From: Pseudorasbora parva
Lineage: Eukaryota > Chordata > Actinopteri > Cypriniformes > Gobionidae
NCBI RefSeq assembly: GCF_024679245.1
Contig: NC_090178.1
Coordinates: 50,662,466 to 50,726,465 of the forward strand
Length of the DNA stretch: 64,000 bases
Direction of reading: 5' to 3'
In this document: one piece after another, positions 46,727 through 55,179 of the stretch
Layout of the letters: each line of letters begins with the position of its first letter
Numbering within the stretch: position 1 is the stretch's first letter
Position numbers and translations under genes: made by a program
The notes under the pieces: model-generated
What the model was told of the DNA's origin: nothing
Databases searched by the model: none
The model's input: the letters and a program-made list of their open reading frames with translations, nothing else

Positions 46727-48027
46727 AGGGCTCTACGCTAACTTTTTTCTTGAGGAGCACTTGTGCTCCTAACAAAAATTTTTTAGGAGCACAGTCAAAA
46801 ATTTAGGAGCACATTCTAATCCATCAAACCTCATTCCAATTATATCTTTCCCATTACAGGACGATATTTGTCCTTTAATGTCCAGGGTCATTTTTACCAT
46901 TATAAGAGCAATGTTTTCTAATCTTATTAAATATATGCATCATCTGTCAATTTCTTAAATTCAACATAATTCTGACATTATATTATCATTAACTTCTGAG
47001 AGTACAGCACAAATACACACAAAAAGCAGAACTGGACTTCATACTATCAAACACCTATGCTTTAATGCATGGGTTAATGTTGTATGAATGTTTTACATAT
47101 AAGTTTTTTAATTTAGAAATATGTACAAATTAAACTTTAAAAGTTTAATATTTTAAATAAAAAAAGTCCATGCAAAGTATAAATATGAAAATAAAAACCG
47201 CCAGTAGGTGGCGGCAAGTCATTCAGTCAATAGTTCAAAACACAAGATTCATTTGAATCGAATCGCTTGGAGATGCGAATCAGTTCTGGTGTGGCTTTGA
47301 TTTTCACAAATAGACAGTGTTGTGGCTAAAACGTTGTTACTTAATATCAACTTGTCTATTAGATTTTTGTACGAGATCAGTATCACACATGCAATCATGC
47401 CAATACTCTGAGCAATAGCAAGTTGTAACTTTTGGCGCTCTGGCGCTTCATAAACAGAACCGCATGCGTCTCGCGGGGGAACATTACAGCCGGATCTACT
47501 TCTCTCTGTTTGTGGTGAGTCACGCAGATATTGTGCTAATCCGCAGCGGGAATAATTTATTTTGTGTGTAACGTTACAGGGATTCAGAATAAGACAAAAA
47601 CCCGGTTTGGAAAAAAATCTTCATGATATACTCGCTCATTATATACATTTAGTATTTTTTTTAAACAGCATGTGTGATAAAGATTAACTCAAGGGCTTTT
47701 TAAATGTTTTATTAATACATTATTGTTTGATGGCATTTATGCCCCAAGCATCCACTAATTTCTGGGCTTGTTTATGATAATCCAAACGTGGTATTTCCAG
47801 TTAATTTTGATTTGGCTGATAAACAGCGTGAAGCGTCTGGTAAAGTGCGCATGGCTGCGTCGTCAGACTCGTCACACATGTTTCAATTCAATAAACAATC
47901 GTTGTTTGAAGTGTAGTCCGTCGCACACGTTTTTGCACTTCTTCTGCTGAGTGCTGACTGAAGGCATTAAAAGCAGTTGATTGCAGTAGGAAACATAGTC
48001 TAACAGTTTCTCAGTGTTGATTCAGTC
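46727..48027. mobile_element. Unclassified insertion in the 42-bp array
   Basis: The array stops in mid-unit at 46726 and resumes at 48028. The insert begins AGGGCTCTACGCTAAC, followed by GAGGAGCAC...GTGCTCCT hairpins, a start that I know from dispersed fish repeats. It contains CCGCCAGTAGGTGGCGG and a segment (47472-47550) related to 30760-30840. No long frame, and no clean duplication. Confidence 0.5.
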
Positions 48028-48113
48028 AGGTGTGGTGGTGTGGGTCAGTTTAAGGGTAGAGTTAGGGTCAGGTGTGGTGGTGTGGGTCAGTTTAAGGGTA
48101 GGGTTAGGTGTAA
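48028..48113. repeat. Last two units of the 42-bp array
   Basis: Two units plus GGGTAGGGTTAGGTGTAAGGG, probably the original, unexpanded seed next to the right arm of the transposon. Confidence 0.85.
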
Positions 48114-48308
48114 GGGAAGTGCCAACTGTGTAAATAAAAATGTAACTACAGAAATTAATTACAGATGTAATTACATGCAGGTATCTTTAAAATGTAAGTA
48201 CAATGTAAAAACACGTGTATACACAAGAAGTGCATTGTATCAAATGATTAATTAAAATGTTAGTATATAGTAGTTAAGGCCACCTAATATAAAGTGGATC
48301 TGATAAAT

Positions 48309-48524
48309 CTTTCTTTTCTCTCCTTTTTGGCTGCATCAGGAATTGCTCAATTCACAGTTCAATCTTAAAAAGCGCCGGTTAGAATGTGTATTAGCACGAG
48401 TAACATCTAATAACGATGCTCTACATAGATGCATGGACATTTGTTCAATTCAAAGGAAAACTGCTCGTTTCTGTGTAACTTTTCACATACACAAGCTGCC
48501 AGGAAGAACCAAAAATAGAGTTTC
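48309..48524. other. Unrecognised sequence
   Basis: A 62-codon plus-strand frame is present without support; no repeat recognised. Confidence 0.4.
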
Positions 48525-49110
48525 ACATTGATGCCTTAAGAACCATTTTTGGTTCCCCAAAGAACTGTTTTGTGAAAGGTTCTTTAAAGAACCATTTTTA
48601 TAGTCTAAAGAAACTTTTTGCACTACACTGCAAAATAAAACGAAATAAAAAATGTTACCTGGATGCCTTAAATTTTGAGTTCATTGAAATTAAAATTTTG
48701 AGTAAATACAATGACAATTTTTGAGAATCTACAAACTTTATTAAAATAATATTAAAAGAGTCTGTACGCATATTATTGGGTAATTGTGTGTTTTATTTCT
48801 GATGACGCTGCCAAATTGTGCTATTTTCATGATTTATCACATTTTTTATGTGGTTCAGATACAATAATATTTTGAGTTTCTATTTATTAAACCGATTTCC
48901 TTCATTGGATCAACTCAAATTTTTAATTTCAATAAACTCAACATTTTAAGGCAACCAGGTTACCTACTTTTTTCAAGTTAAACCAACAATATTTTTTTTT
49001 AACAGTGTAAAAATAACCTTTTGTGCATTGGAGGTTCTTCAAGGAACCATACACACTGCCAAAGGACCATTAACCCTAACCCTTAAGAACCTTTATTTTT
49101 GCTTCTATTC
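48525..49110. mobile_element. Hairpin MITE (AAGAACC family) with a nested MITE
   Basis: Left part AAGAACCATTTTTGGTTCC and AAAGGTTCTTTAAAGAACC; right part GAGGTTCTTCAAGGAACC and CCTTAAGAACCTTTATTTTT. Family B (48626-49007) is inserted in the middle. Confidence 0.65.
48626..49007. mobile_element. MITE family B (copy 2)
   Basis: Begins CACTGCAAAATAAAACG and ends TTTTTTTTTAACAGTG; inner arms GTTACCTGGATGCC and its partner GGCAACCAGGTTACC. Clearly homologous to 8024-8393. Confidence 0.75.
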
Positions 49111-50183
49111 ATATAATCCCGTAGATAGTTTGATGATAAGCTTCAGAAGAAGCAGTATATTTTATTAGACTTTTTTTAAAACAGTTTTTTTAAGCTACCG
49201 AGATGTTGAAGACAGGCAGAGGGAAAGAGAGGAAGACAAAAATAAGAGAGAGATGTGCTGCAGGAGAAGCAAACAGTGTGATTATACTCCAAAGCGACAA
49301 TTACTACCCATCAGAAAACTAAAGGCAGTTGACACTCTACAATAAGGCAAATAATTTCCAGTTGAAAACCCTGAAAATGTTAATATGAGGCTTGAAAATA
49401 GGAGAGCAGATCTGTGGAAAAGGAAGTGGCTAATAAGGTTTAATGATCCGTGTCAGGAAGCCACAGTATGGAGGGAAACACAGCTGCTTTCATTTTGTAA
49501 ACTACTTGAAATACACCTCCATCTAGAGAATAGATGACTGTGGCCCCGGGACAAGCAGGGACGGTTTAGGCGCTGATCGACCTGGATAAACAGAAAATAC
49601 ATTAATATAATCTCCCTATAATGACAGGTGCACAGCAGTCTGTGGGCTAAAGGAACTGAATTTATGCTCTCTGGATATTGCTGAACCCGGAGGAGATGAT
49701 CAAGGATCAAGTGGGGCTGCCCCGCCACAAGAATCAATGGCAATCTTATTTCAAGCTAATATCTTCTCATGTTTTCCCATAGTGCCATAATGAATACGTA
49801 TCACCGCTGGTATTGTATTTGATGGCTCGATGTTACTGGTTTGCAATCCACAACATGACTGTCCTGATAAGTAAGTGATTTCATTTTCTCTGTGTATTAA
49901 AAAACCCCACTCGACTCACATCAGGCAGCCCCTGTACGGAGACGTTTTACACTGAATACACAGCTTGTGCCGAGATGAAGGATGAGTGGGTCTTCACACA
50001 CACACTCCATGCGCTAATAGTGAGTGTTTATAGTGCAGGTGAAGACGATGGCAGAGCTGGCTGAGCAGCAGATGGCACACAGTCTTTGATTGTGTTGAGA
50101 TTATAGACCTTATTCACAGCAGCGCCAGCGAGAAAGACATCTCTTTTTACGACTATTTCACGTGTTTTTGGATTATTCTACTG
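49111..50183. other. Unrecognised, unique-looking sequence
   Basis: About 1 kb without obvious repeats. The longest frame (96 codons, minus, 49453-49743) has no motif. It could be intronic or intergenic host DNA. Confidence 0.4.
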
Positions 50184-50271
50184 ACAAAAAATGCTCTTCT
50201 TATTCAGTATTTTTCTCTTGCTTCTAGTCCAAATATCTAACAATTCTTAAATCAAGATGCATTTACTTCAC
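50184..50271. mobile_element. Family A MITE fragment
   Basis: CAAAAAATGCTCTTCTT followed by TCTAACAATTCTTAAATCAA and ATGCATTTACT, the left arm only; it is cut off by CACTGCAAAAAAATATTT of the next element. Confidence 0.65.
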
Positions 50272-50605
50272 TGCAAAAAAATATTTAAAAAATCATCATT
50301 TTTTGGTAACACTTTAGTATGGGGAACACATATTCACTATTAACTCCGACTTCTGCCTCATAATCTCCTAATTTACTGCTTATTAATAGTTAGTAAGGTA
50401 GTTTTTGTAGCGTTTAAGTTTAGGTATTGGGTCGGATTAAGGGATGTAGAATAAGCTCATGCAGAATAAGGCATTAATATGAGCTTTAAAAGTGCTAATA
50501 ATCAGACAATATCATAGTAATATGCATGCTAATGAGCAACTAGTTAATAACTGAACCTTAAAATAAATTTAGCAAATGTTTTTTTTTTATTTTTTACAGT
50601 GTATA
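50272..50605. mobile_element. Composite MITE: GGTAACACTTTA element within CACTGCAAAA/TTTTACAGTG ends
   Basis: The outer ends CACTGCAAAAAAATAT and ATTTTTTACAGTG are inverted. Inside, 50306-50575 starts GGTAACACTTTAGTATGGGG and ends AATAACTGAACCTTAAAAT. The same inner element occurs in opposite orientation at 54319-54590. Confidence 0.55.
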
Positions 50606-50631
50606 TAAGTAAAACGACATAAGACATTTTG

Positions 50632-50962
50632 GTAACACTTCATTTTAAGGTTCCGTTATTAACTTTTAACTAGTTGCTTATTAGAGTGCATATTACTATT
50701 GGCTATTTATTGGATATTGGCTGTTTATTAGTTCTTAACTACTGGACTTACATCAAAACATAAGTGCATATTGAATTGCAAAACACTTTTGCTGCCGGTA
50801 ATGCAAATACAGAAATTGATTTCAGATGGAATCACATGCAGGTTTTTCTTTTTAAATATAAGTACAATGTAAAAAACAAAAACAGTAAGTGCATTGTATC
50901 AAATGATTCATTTAATTGTTAGCACATATTACTGACGGCCACGTAATGTAAAGTGGGATCCG
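50632..50962. mobile_element. Short relative of the 41632-48300 transposon, without array
   Basis: Shares ATTGCAAAACACTTTTGCTG, ATACAGAAATTGATTTCAG, ATCACATGCAGGT, AAGTACAATGTAAAAA and GTGCATTGTATCAAATGATT with the arms of 41632-48300, and ends TAATGTAAAGTGGGATC. Its left part is a GGTAACACTTCATTTTAAGG sequence. No 42-bp unit is present between the arms. Confidence 0.7.
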
Positions 50963-51308
50963 ATTGGTTTTGTCAGGAGATATCTGTCGTGTAGGGCCAG
51001 TATAGGCACAGATGACAGAGATGTGAGGTTTCATGATAGGAATGGGAGTCAGAACTGAACTGATTAAAAAAAAGCAACTCAGTGACTTGTGTTGAATCCA
51101 TTTTTAAAATGGAAATATCCCACACTGCACTCTACACAAATATGCTGGGTTAAAAACAACCCAAGTTGTTGAACCCAGCAATTGGATTGTTTTAATCCAG
51201 CGGTTAAGTTAAATGTTTGCTTAAGACAACCCAATTGATGGGTTAGTCCATTTTCAACCCAACTAAGGTTGTTTTTTAACCCAGCATTTTTTATAGTGAT
51301 AGTCCCTT
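50963..51308. mobile_element. Palindromic MITE (AACCCAGCAT ends) and flanks
   Basis: About 51138-51292: the left arm ATGCTGGGTTAAAAACAACC and the right arm, on the other strand, ATGCTGGGTTAAAAAACAACC form a foldback element. The first 170 bp of this interval show nothing recognisable. Confidence 0.65.
51304..51308. repeat. Target site duplication CCCTT (left)
   Basis: Identical to 54193-54197, directly outside the LTRs. Confidence 0.85.
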
Positions 51309-51741
51309 TGTTACGAATCTGCTCTGAGACAGAAGGTTGGTTGAAGATCCAAACGCAGTATTATTGAAGGGTAATCCAAAGTCGTAGTCAATAGAATAGG
51401 CAAAAGGTCATAACAGGAAATCCGTCCAAAAAGGCAAACACAACAGAAGGAACAGGCAAAAGGGTAATCCATGGAGAAGGCAAGAAATCAAAGACCAAGA
51501 TACATGAAACCAGAGAAACGCTCAGAAATGCAGTTGTGACACTAAACAAGACTTCGCAATGAATGACAGAGTGAACAAGGTATATATAGGCAGAGGTAAT
51601 AAGGTGATGAGACACAGGTGTTAACAGTGAGTGCTAATGAGTCCAAGGATTATGGGTAATGTAGTTTGTGATGGAATGACAGTCCGGGGTGGAGTGCCCT
51701 CTGGTGGTGATCACGGGCACTCACACTGATGAATTGTGACA
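51309..51741 (-). repeat. LTR (3' LTR in element orientation)
   Basis: 433 bp, starting TGTTACGAATCTGCTCTG and ending GATGAATTGTGACA on the plus strand. It matches 53762-54192 almost throughout, which implies a fairly recent insertion. A TATATATAGG box lies about 51582-51591 (transcription on the minus strand would read the complement). Confidence 0.9.
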
Positions 51742-51751
51742 TAGCCCCCCC

Positions 51752-53746
51752 TCAAAGGAGCGGCTTCCAGACGCTCCTAAAATTGTCCAGGAGGGAGGTG
51801 GAGCGGAGGCGGACCCGGGGGCGGGATGGAGGGCCAGGCCCATGTAGTGGAAGAGGGCCTGGAGATTCAGGCAGAGCAGGAGGCCAGGATGGAGCTGGCC
51901 GGGCAGATGACCAGGGTGGCGCAGGCGACCGGAACGGAGCTGGCAGTCTTGAAGACCCCCACGGCGGAGCAGACGACCTCCACGGCAGAGCAGACGGTCT
52001 TGAAGACTCCCACGGTGGAGCAGACGACCACCACAGCAGAGCAGACGGTCTTGAAGACTCCCACGGCGGGGCAGACGACCACCACAGCAGCGCAGGCGGT
52101 CTTGAAGACCCCCATGGCGGGGCAGGCAGAGCAGGTGGTCTGGACTCGGGGGCAGGAGACGGAGCCCTCTCTGGACTCGGGGCAGGAGGCGTAGCCCTCT
52201 CTGGACTCGGGAAAGGAGGCGGAGCCCTCTCTGGACTCGGGGCAGGAGGCGGAGCCCTCTCTGGACTCGGGGCAGGAGGCGGAGCCCTCTCTGGACTCGG
52301 GGCACGGGCTGGAGCCCTCTCTGGACGCGGGGCACGGGCCGGAGCCCTTTCTGGACTCGGGGCACGGGCCGGAGTCCTCTCTGGACTTTGGTCAGTGGCT
52401 GGAGGTCCTGGAAGATCCGCTGAGACGACATGAGGCTCTGGAAGGTCCGCTGAGACGACAACAGGCTCTGGAAGGTCCGCTGAGGTGACACCAGGCTCTG
52501 GAAGGTCCGCTGAGACGACACCAGGCTCTGGAAGGTCCACTGAGACGACACCAGGCTCTGGAAGGTCCGCTGAGACGACACCAGGCTCTGGAAGGTCCGC
52601 TGAGACGACACCAGGCTCTGGAAGGTCCGCTGAGACGACACCAGGCTCTGGAAGGTCCGCTGAGACGACACCAGGCTCTGGAAGGTCTGCTGAGACGACA
52701 CCAGGCTCTGGAAGGTCCGCTGAGACGACACCAGGCTCTGGAAGGTCCGCTGAGACGACACCAGGCTCTGGAAGGTCCGCTAAGACGACACCAGGCTCTG
52801 GAAGGTCCGCTGAGATGACACCAGGCTCTGGAAGGTCCGCTGAGACGACACCAGGCTCTGGAAGGTCCGCTGAGACGACACCAGGCTCTGGAAGGTCCGC
52901 TGAGACGACACCAGGCTCTGGAAGGTCCGCTGAGACGACACCAGGCTCTGGAAGGTCCGCTGAGACGGCACGAGGCTCTGGAAGGTCTGCTGAAAAGACA
53001 CAAGGCTCTGAAAGGTCTGCTGAAAAGACACGAGGCTCTGAAAGGTCTGCTGAGAAGACACCAGGCTCTGGAAGGTCTGCTGAGAAGACACCAGGCTCTG
53101 GAAGGTCTGAGAGCGCAGAGGCCTGTGGGTTGGATGGCGCTGATCTAGGGATGCCACTTGCACGCACTGACATCAGCGGTGAGTCCTCCAGGCTGGATGC
53201 CAGTCTCACTTGCATTGGGACCACCTTACAGGTTTCATGTGTGCCATTTATGATAACCCGGAACTCTGCATTGATGTCCATGATGGCTGAAGGTTCTGGA
53301 GTGGTGTCCATCTTGTCCAAAGACACAGCTTCAGCTGCCATTTTGTTAGAGGACACTGGCTCGGCGGCCATCTTGTCAGAGGACACAGACTCAGCAGCCA
53401 TCTTGTCCAAAGACACAGGTTCGATGGCCATTTTGTCAGAGGACACTGGCTCGGCGGCCATCTTGCCCGAGGACACAGGCACGGCAGGTGCAGTGGAAAT
53501 GTCACAACCCTCCTCCATGACACCCACTGTGAAAGCAGAGCCGCTTACCTGAAGGGCATAATCAAGGAACTCACTCAGGGACCCTCGAGGACCATCACGG
53601 ACGAGTTTGCCTTGTAACTGTTTGTTGAGTCCATGGCAAAAAAAGTAAATCAACATAAAGTTTGCAATGTTCAGAAAGTCTATGATGTGGTCCTCGAGTG
53701 AGTGAGTTCCCTGGCATAGACGGAAAAGACATACTGCTGGATCCAT
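51752..53746 (-). CDS. Gag-like protein of the gag-only LTR element, 664 aa
   Basis: The start ATG at 53746 lies in CGCCACCATGG, an excellent eukaryotic start context, 15 nt from the LTR end. The N-terminal about 85 residues resemble a retrotransposon gag (MDPAVCLFRLCQGTHSLEDH, FFCHGLNKQLQGKLVRDGPR, FLDYALQVSGSAFTVG). It lacks a zinc knuckle. Then follow about six SSDKMAAEPV-type repeats, a spacer, about 24 ten-residue repeats (SADLPEPGVV), about eleven ten-residue SPERAPPPAP-type repeats, and Trp/Ser/Pro-rich PPWGSSRPPALLWWSSA repeats. The stop lies ten bases before the 3' LTR. The frame also runs upstream into the LTR, but the ATG at 53746 is the sensible start. Function beyond particle formation is not known; compared with the decayed copy it lacks five residues in the gag part. 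Confidence 0.75.
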   Translation of the reverse strand: MDPAVCLFRLCQGTHSLEDHIIDFLNIANFMLIYFFCHGLNKQLQGKLVRDGPRGSLSEFLDYALQVSGSAFTVGVMEEGCDISTAPAVPVSSGKMAAEPVSSDKMAIEPVSLDKMAAESVSSDKMAAEPVSSNKMAAEAVSLDKMDTTPEPSAIMDINAEFRVIINGTHETCKVVPMQVRLASSLEDSPLMSVRASGIPRSAPSNPQASALSDLPEPGVFSADLPEPGVFSADLSEPRVFSADLSEPCVFSADLPEPRAVSADLPEPGVVSADLPEPGVVSADLPEPGVVSADLPEPGVVSADLPEPGVISADLPEPGVVLADLPEPGVVSADLPEPGVVSADLPEPGVVSADLPEPGVVSADLPEPGVVSADLPEPGVVSADLPEPGVVSADLPEPGVVSVDLPEPGVVSADLPEPGVTSADLPEPVVVSADLPEPHVVSADLPGPPATDQSPERTPARAPSPERAPARAPRPERAPARAPSPERAPPPAPSPERAPPPAPSPERAPPPFPSPERATPPAPSPERAPSPAPESRPPALPAPPWGSSRPPALLWWSSAPPWESSRPSALLWWSSAPPWESSRPSALPWRSSAPPWGSSRLPAPFRSPAPPWSSARPAPSWPPALPESPGPLPLHGPGPPSRPRVRLRSTSLLDNFRSVWKPLL
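52150..53115. repeat. 30-bp coding tandem repeats in the gag-only element
   Basis: 52150-52390 repeat CTCTCTGGACTCGGGGCAGG with AGGCGGAGCC; 52400-53115 repeat GGAAGGTCCGCTGAGACGAC with ACCAGGCTCT. The units are very uniform, suggesting recent homogenisation. Antisense and other-frame readings stay open for up to 355 codons but are shadows. Confidence 0.93.
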
Positions 53747-53761
53747 GGTGGCGAAGTCTTC

Positions 53762-54192
53762 TGTTACAAATCTGCTCTGAGACAGAAGGGTTGGAGATCC
53801 AAACGCAGTATTTATTAAAGGGTAATCCAAAGTCGTAGTCAATAGAACAGGCAAAAGGTCATAACAGAAAATCAGTCCAAGAATGCAAACAAAACAGAAG
53901 GAACAGGCAAAAGGGTAATCCACGGAGAAGGCAAGAAATCAAAGACCAAGATACATGAAACCAGAGAAACGCTCAGAAATGCAGTTGTGACACTAAACAA
54001 GACTTCGCAATGAATGACAGAGTGAACAAGGTATATATAGGCAGAGGTAATAAGGTGATGAGACACAGGTGTTAACAGTGAGTGCTAATGAGTCCAAGGA
54101 TTATGGGTAATGTAGTTTGTGATGGAATGACAGTCCGGGGTGGAGTGCCCTCTGGTGGTGATCACGGGCACTCACACTGATGAATTGTGACA
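53762..54192 (-). repeat. LTR (5' LTR in element orientation)
   Basis: 431 bp; the promoter-bearing LTR for minus-strand transcription. It begins TGTTACAAATCTGCTCTG and ends GATGAATTGTGACA. A TATATATAGG sequence at about 54030-54040 is shared with the other LTR. Confidence 0.9.
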
Positions 54193-54197
54193 CCCTT
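54193..54197. repeat. Target site duplication CCCTT (right)
   Basis: Identical to 51304-51308. Confidence 0.85.
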
Positions 54198-54318
54198 ATT
54201 AGAGAGATTGCACACATTAGAGAGAATTATCCGCTGGCTATACAGGGAAGAGTGGAATTACCAACATTGGGTCCTGAGAATTTATTTGATTTGTGGATAT
54301 TACTAAAAAGATTAATTG

Positions 54319-54590
54319 ATAACACTTTATTTTAGGGTTTAGTTATTAACTAGTGTCTTATGATCATGCATATTACTATGATATTGTCTGTTTATGAGCA
54401 CTTCTAAAGCTCATATTAATGCCTTATTCTGCATGAGCTTGTTCTACATCCCTTAATCCGACCCAATACCTAAACTTAAACGCTACAAAAACTACCTTAC
54501 TAACTATTAATAAGCAGTAAATTAGGAATTTATTGAGGCAGAAGGCGGAGTTAATAGTGAATATGTGTTCCCCATACTAAAGTGTTACTG
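54319..54590. mobile_element. MITE with TAACACTTTA ends
   Basis: Begins GATAACACTTTATTTTAGGG and ends CCCATACTAAAGTGTTACTG; it contains ATCCCTTAATCCGACCCAAT and CTACAAAAACTACCTTACTA, the reverse of 50306-50575. Confidence 0.65.
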
Positions 54591-54599
54591 ATATTTCTT

Positions 54600-54763
54600 T
54601 CTTGTTTTCTTGTCTTGTCTGAGAATCTGACTAATATGATCATACTTCCTGGTTCTAGTAAGAACTCGAGCTGCTGCGTTTTGGACCAGCTGGAGTTTGT
54701 TTATTAAGCGAGCAGGGCAACCACCCAGTAGAGCATTACAATAATCTAGCTTTGAGCTCATGA

Positions 54764-54858
<95 letters not shown>

Positions 54859-54950
54859 ATAGTGCTTTTTACTCGTTTTGGACCAGCTGGAGTTTGTTTA
54901 TTAAGCGAGCAGGGCAACCACCCAGTAGAGCATTACAATAATCGAGCATA
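54600..54950 (-). pseudogene. Rex1-like LINE reverse transcriptase C-terminal fragment with a duplication
   Basis: Minus-strand KLDYCNALLGGCPARLINKL and QLVQNAAARVLTRTRKYDHI match the end of a Rex1-type LINE protein; the better copy is at 60100-60800. A block of about 69 bp (GTTTTGGACCAGCTGGAGTT through CATTACAATAATC) occurs twice, at 54680-54748 and 54877-54945, on either side of a (CA)n run. Confidence 0.7.
54766..54857. repeat. (CA)n microsatellite
   Basis: CA run of about 90 bp with one AACA interruption, between two copies of a LINE segment. Confidence 0.95.
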
Positions 54951-55073
54951 TTTTATCTTTTTTGTTTCTTTAATTTTTTTTGTTTTACCATAGTCCATGA
55001 TTAGTAAAGGAACACTTTTTGGAGTTTGCGTCCCTTAACCAGCTCCATATGTTGGGCTTTTCTGACACACCAA

Positions 55074-55145
55074 AGCTCGATAGCTCAGCTGGAGCAGATT
55101 TGTGCTTCCGATGCTGAAAGCTCGGGAACGAATCCCGTGAAAAAC
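55074..55145 (+). ncRNA. tRNA-like sequence (pseudogene or SINE head)
   Basis: TAGCTCAGCTGG at 55081-55092 is a good internal promoter A box, and GGGAACGAATCCCG at 55124-55137 resembles a B box with its stem (GGTTCGAATCC expected). The spacing fits a tRNA, but the acceptor ends do not pair convincingly. A decayed tRNA or the head of a tRNA-derived SINE is likely. Confidence 0.45.
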
Positions 55146-55179
55146 GAGTCTTGATAAAAGACGAGTTCAGACACAAGCT

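Larger units (their letters stand above)
41632..48300. mobile_element. DNA transposon carrying a huge internal minisatellite
   Basis: The left end CCCCACTTTATATTAGGTGG and, on the other strand, the right end ATCCACTTTATATTAGGTGG run on into GCCTTAA, a 25-bp inverted end. The flanks TGATAATT (41624-41631) and TGATAAAT (48301-48308) look like an 8-bp duplication with one change, suggesting hAT. Short subterminal arms (41632-41767 and 48114-48300) are also found, without any array, at 50740-50962. Everything between is the 42-bp array and one insertion. Confidence 0.75.
51309..54192 (-). mobile_element. Complete gag-only LTR retrotransposon, 2.88 kb
   Basis: Two near-identical LTRs (51309-51741 and 53762-54192) end in TG and CA and are flanked by the 5-bp duplication CCCTT. 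The internal part is only 2.02 kb and is filled by one minus-strand frame (51752-53746). A purine tract (GAGGGGGGG) directly precedes the downstream LTR on the minus strand. No protease, reverse transcriptase or integrase is present, so it must use enzymes of another element. A decayed relative is at 32344-34480 and a lone LTR piece at 36384-36408 plus 40274-40541. Confidence 0.9.

Noticed and set aside
41789..46806. Plus-strand frames of up to 1,394 codons and a minus-strand 271-codon frame
   Set aside because: Products of the 42-bp tandem repeat, open in several frames and on both strands; no non-repeat sequence is included.
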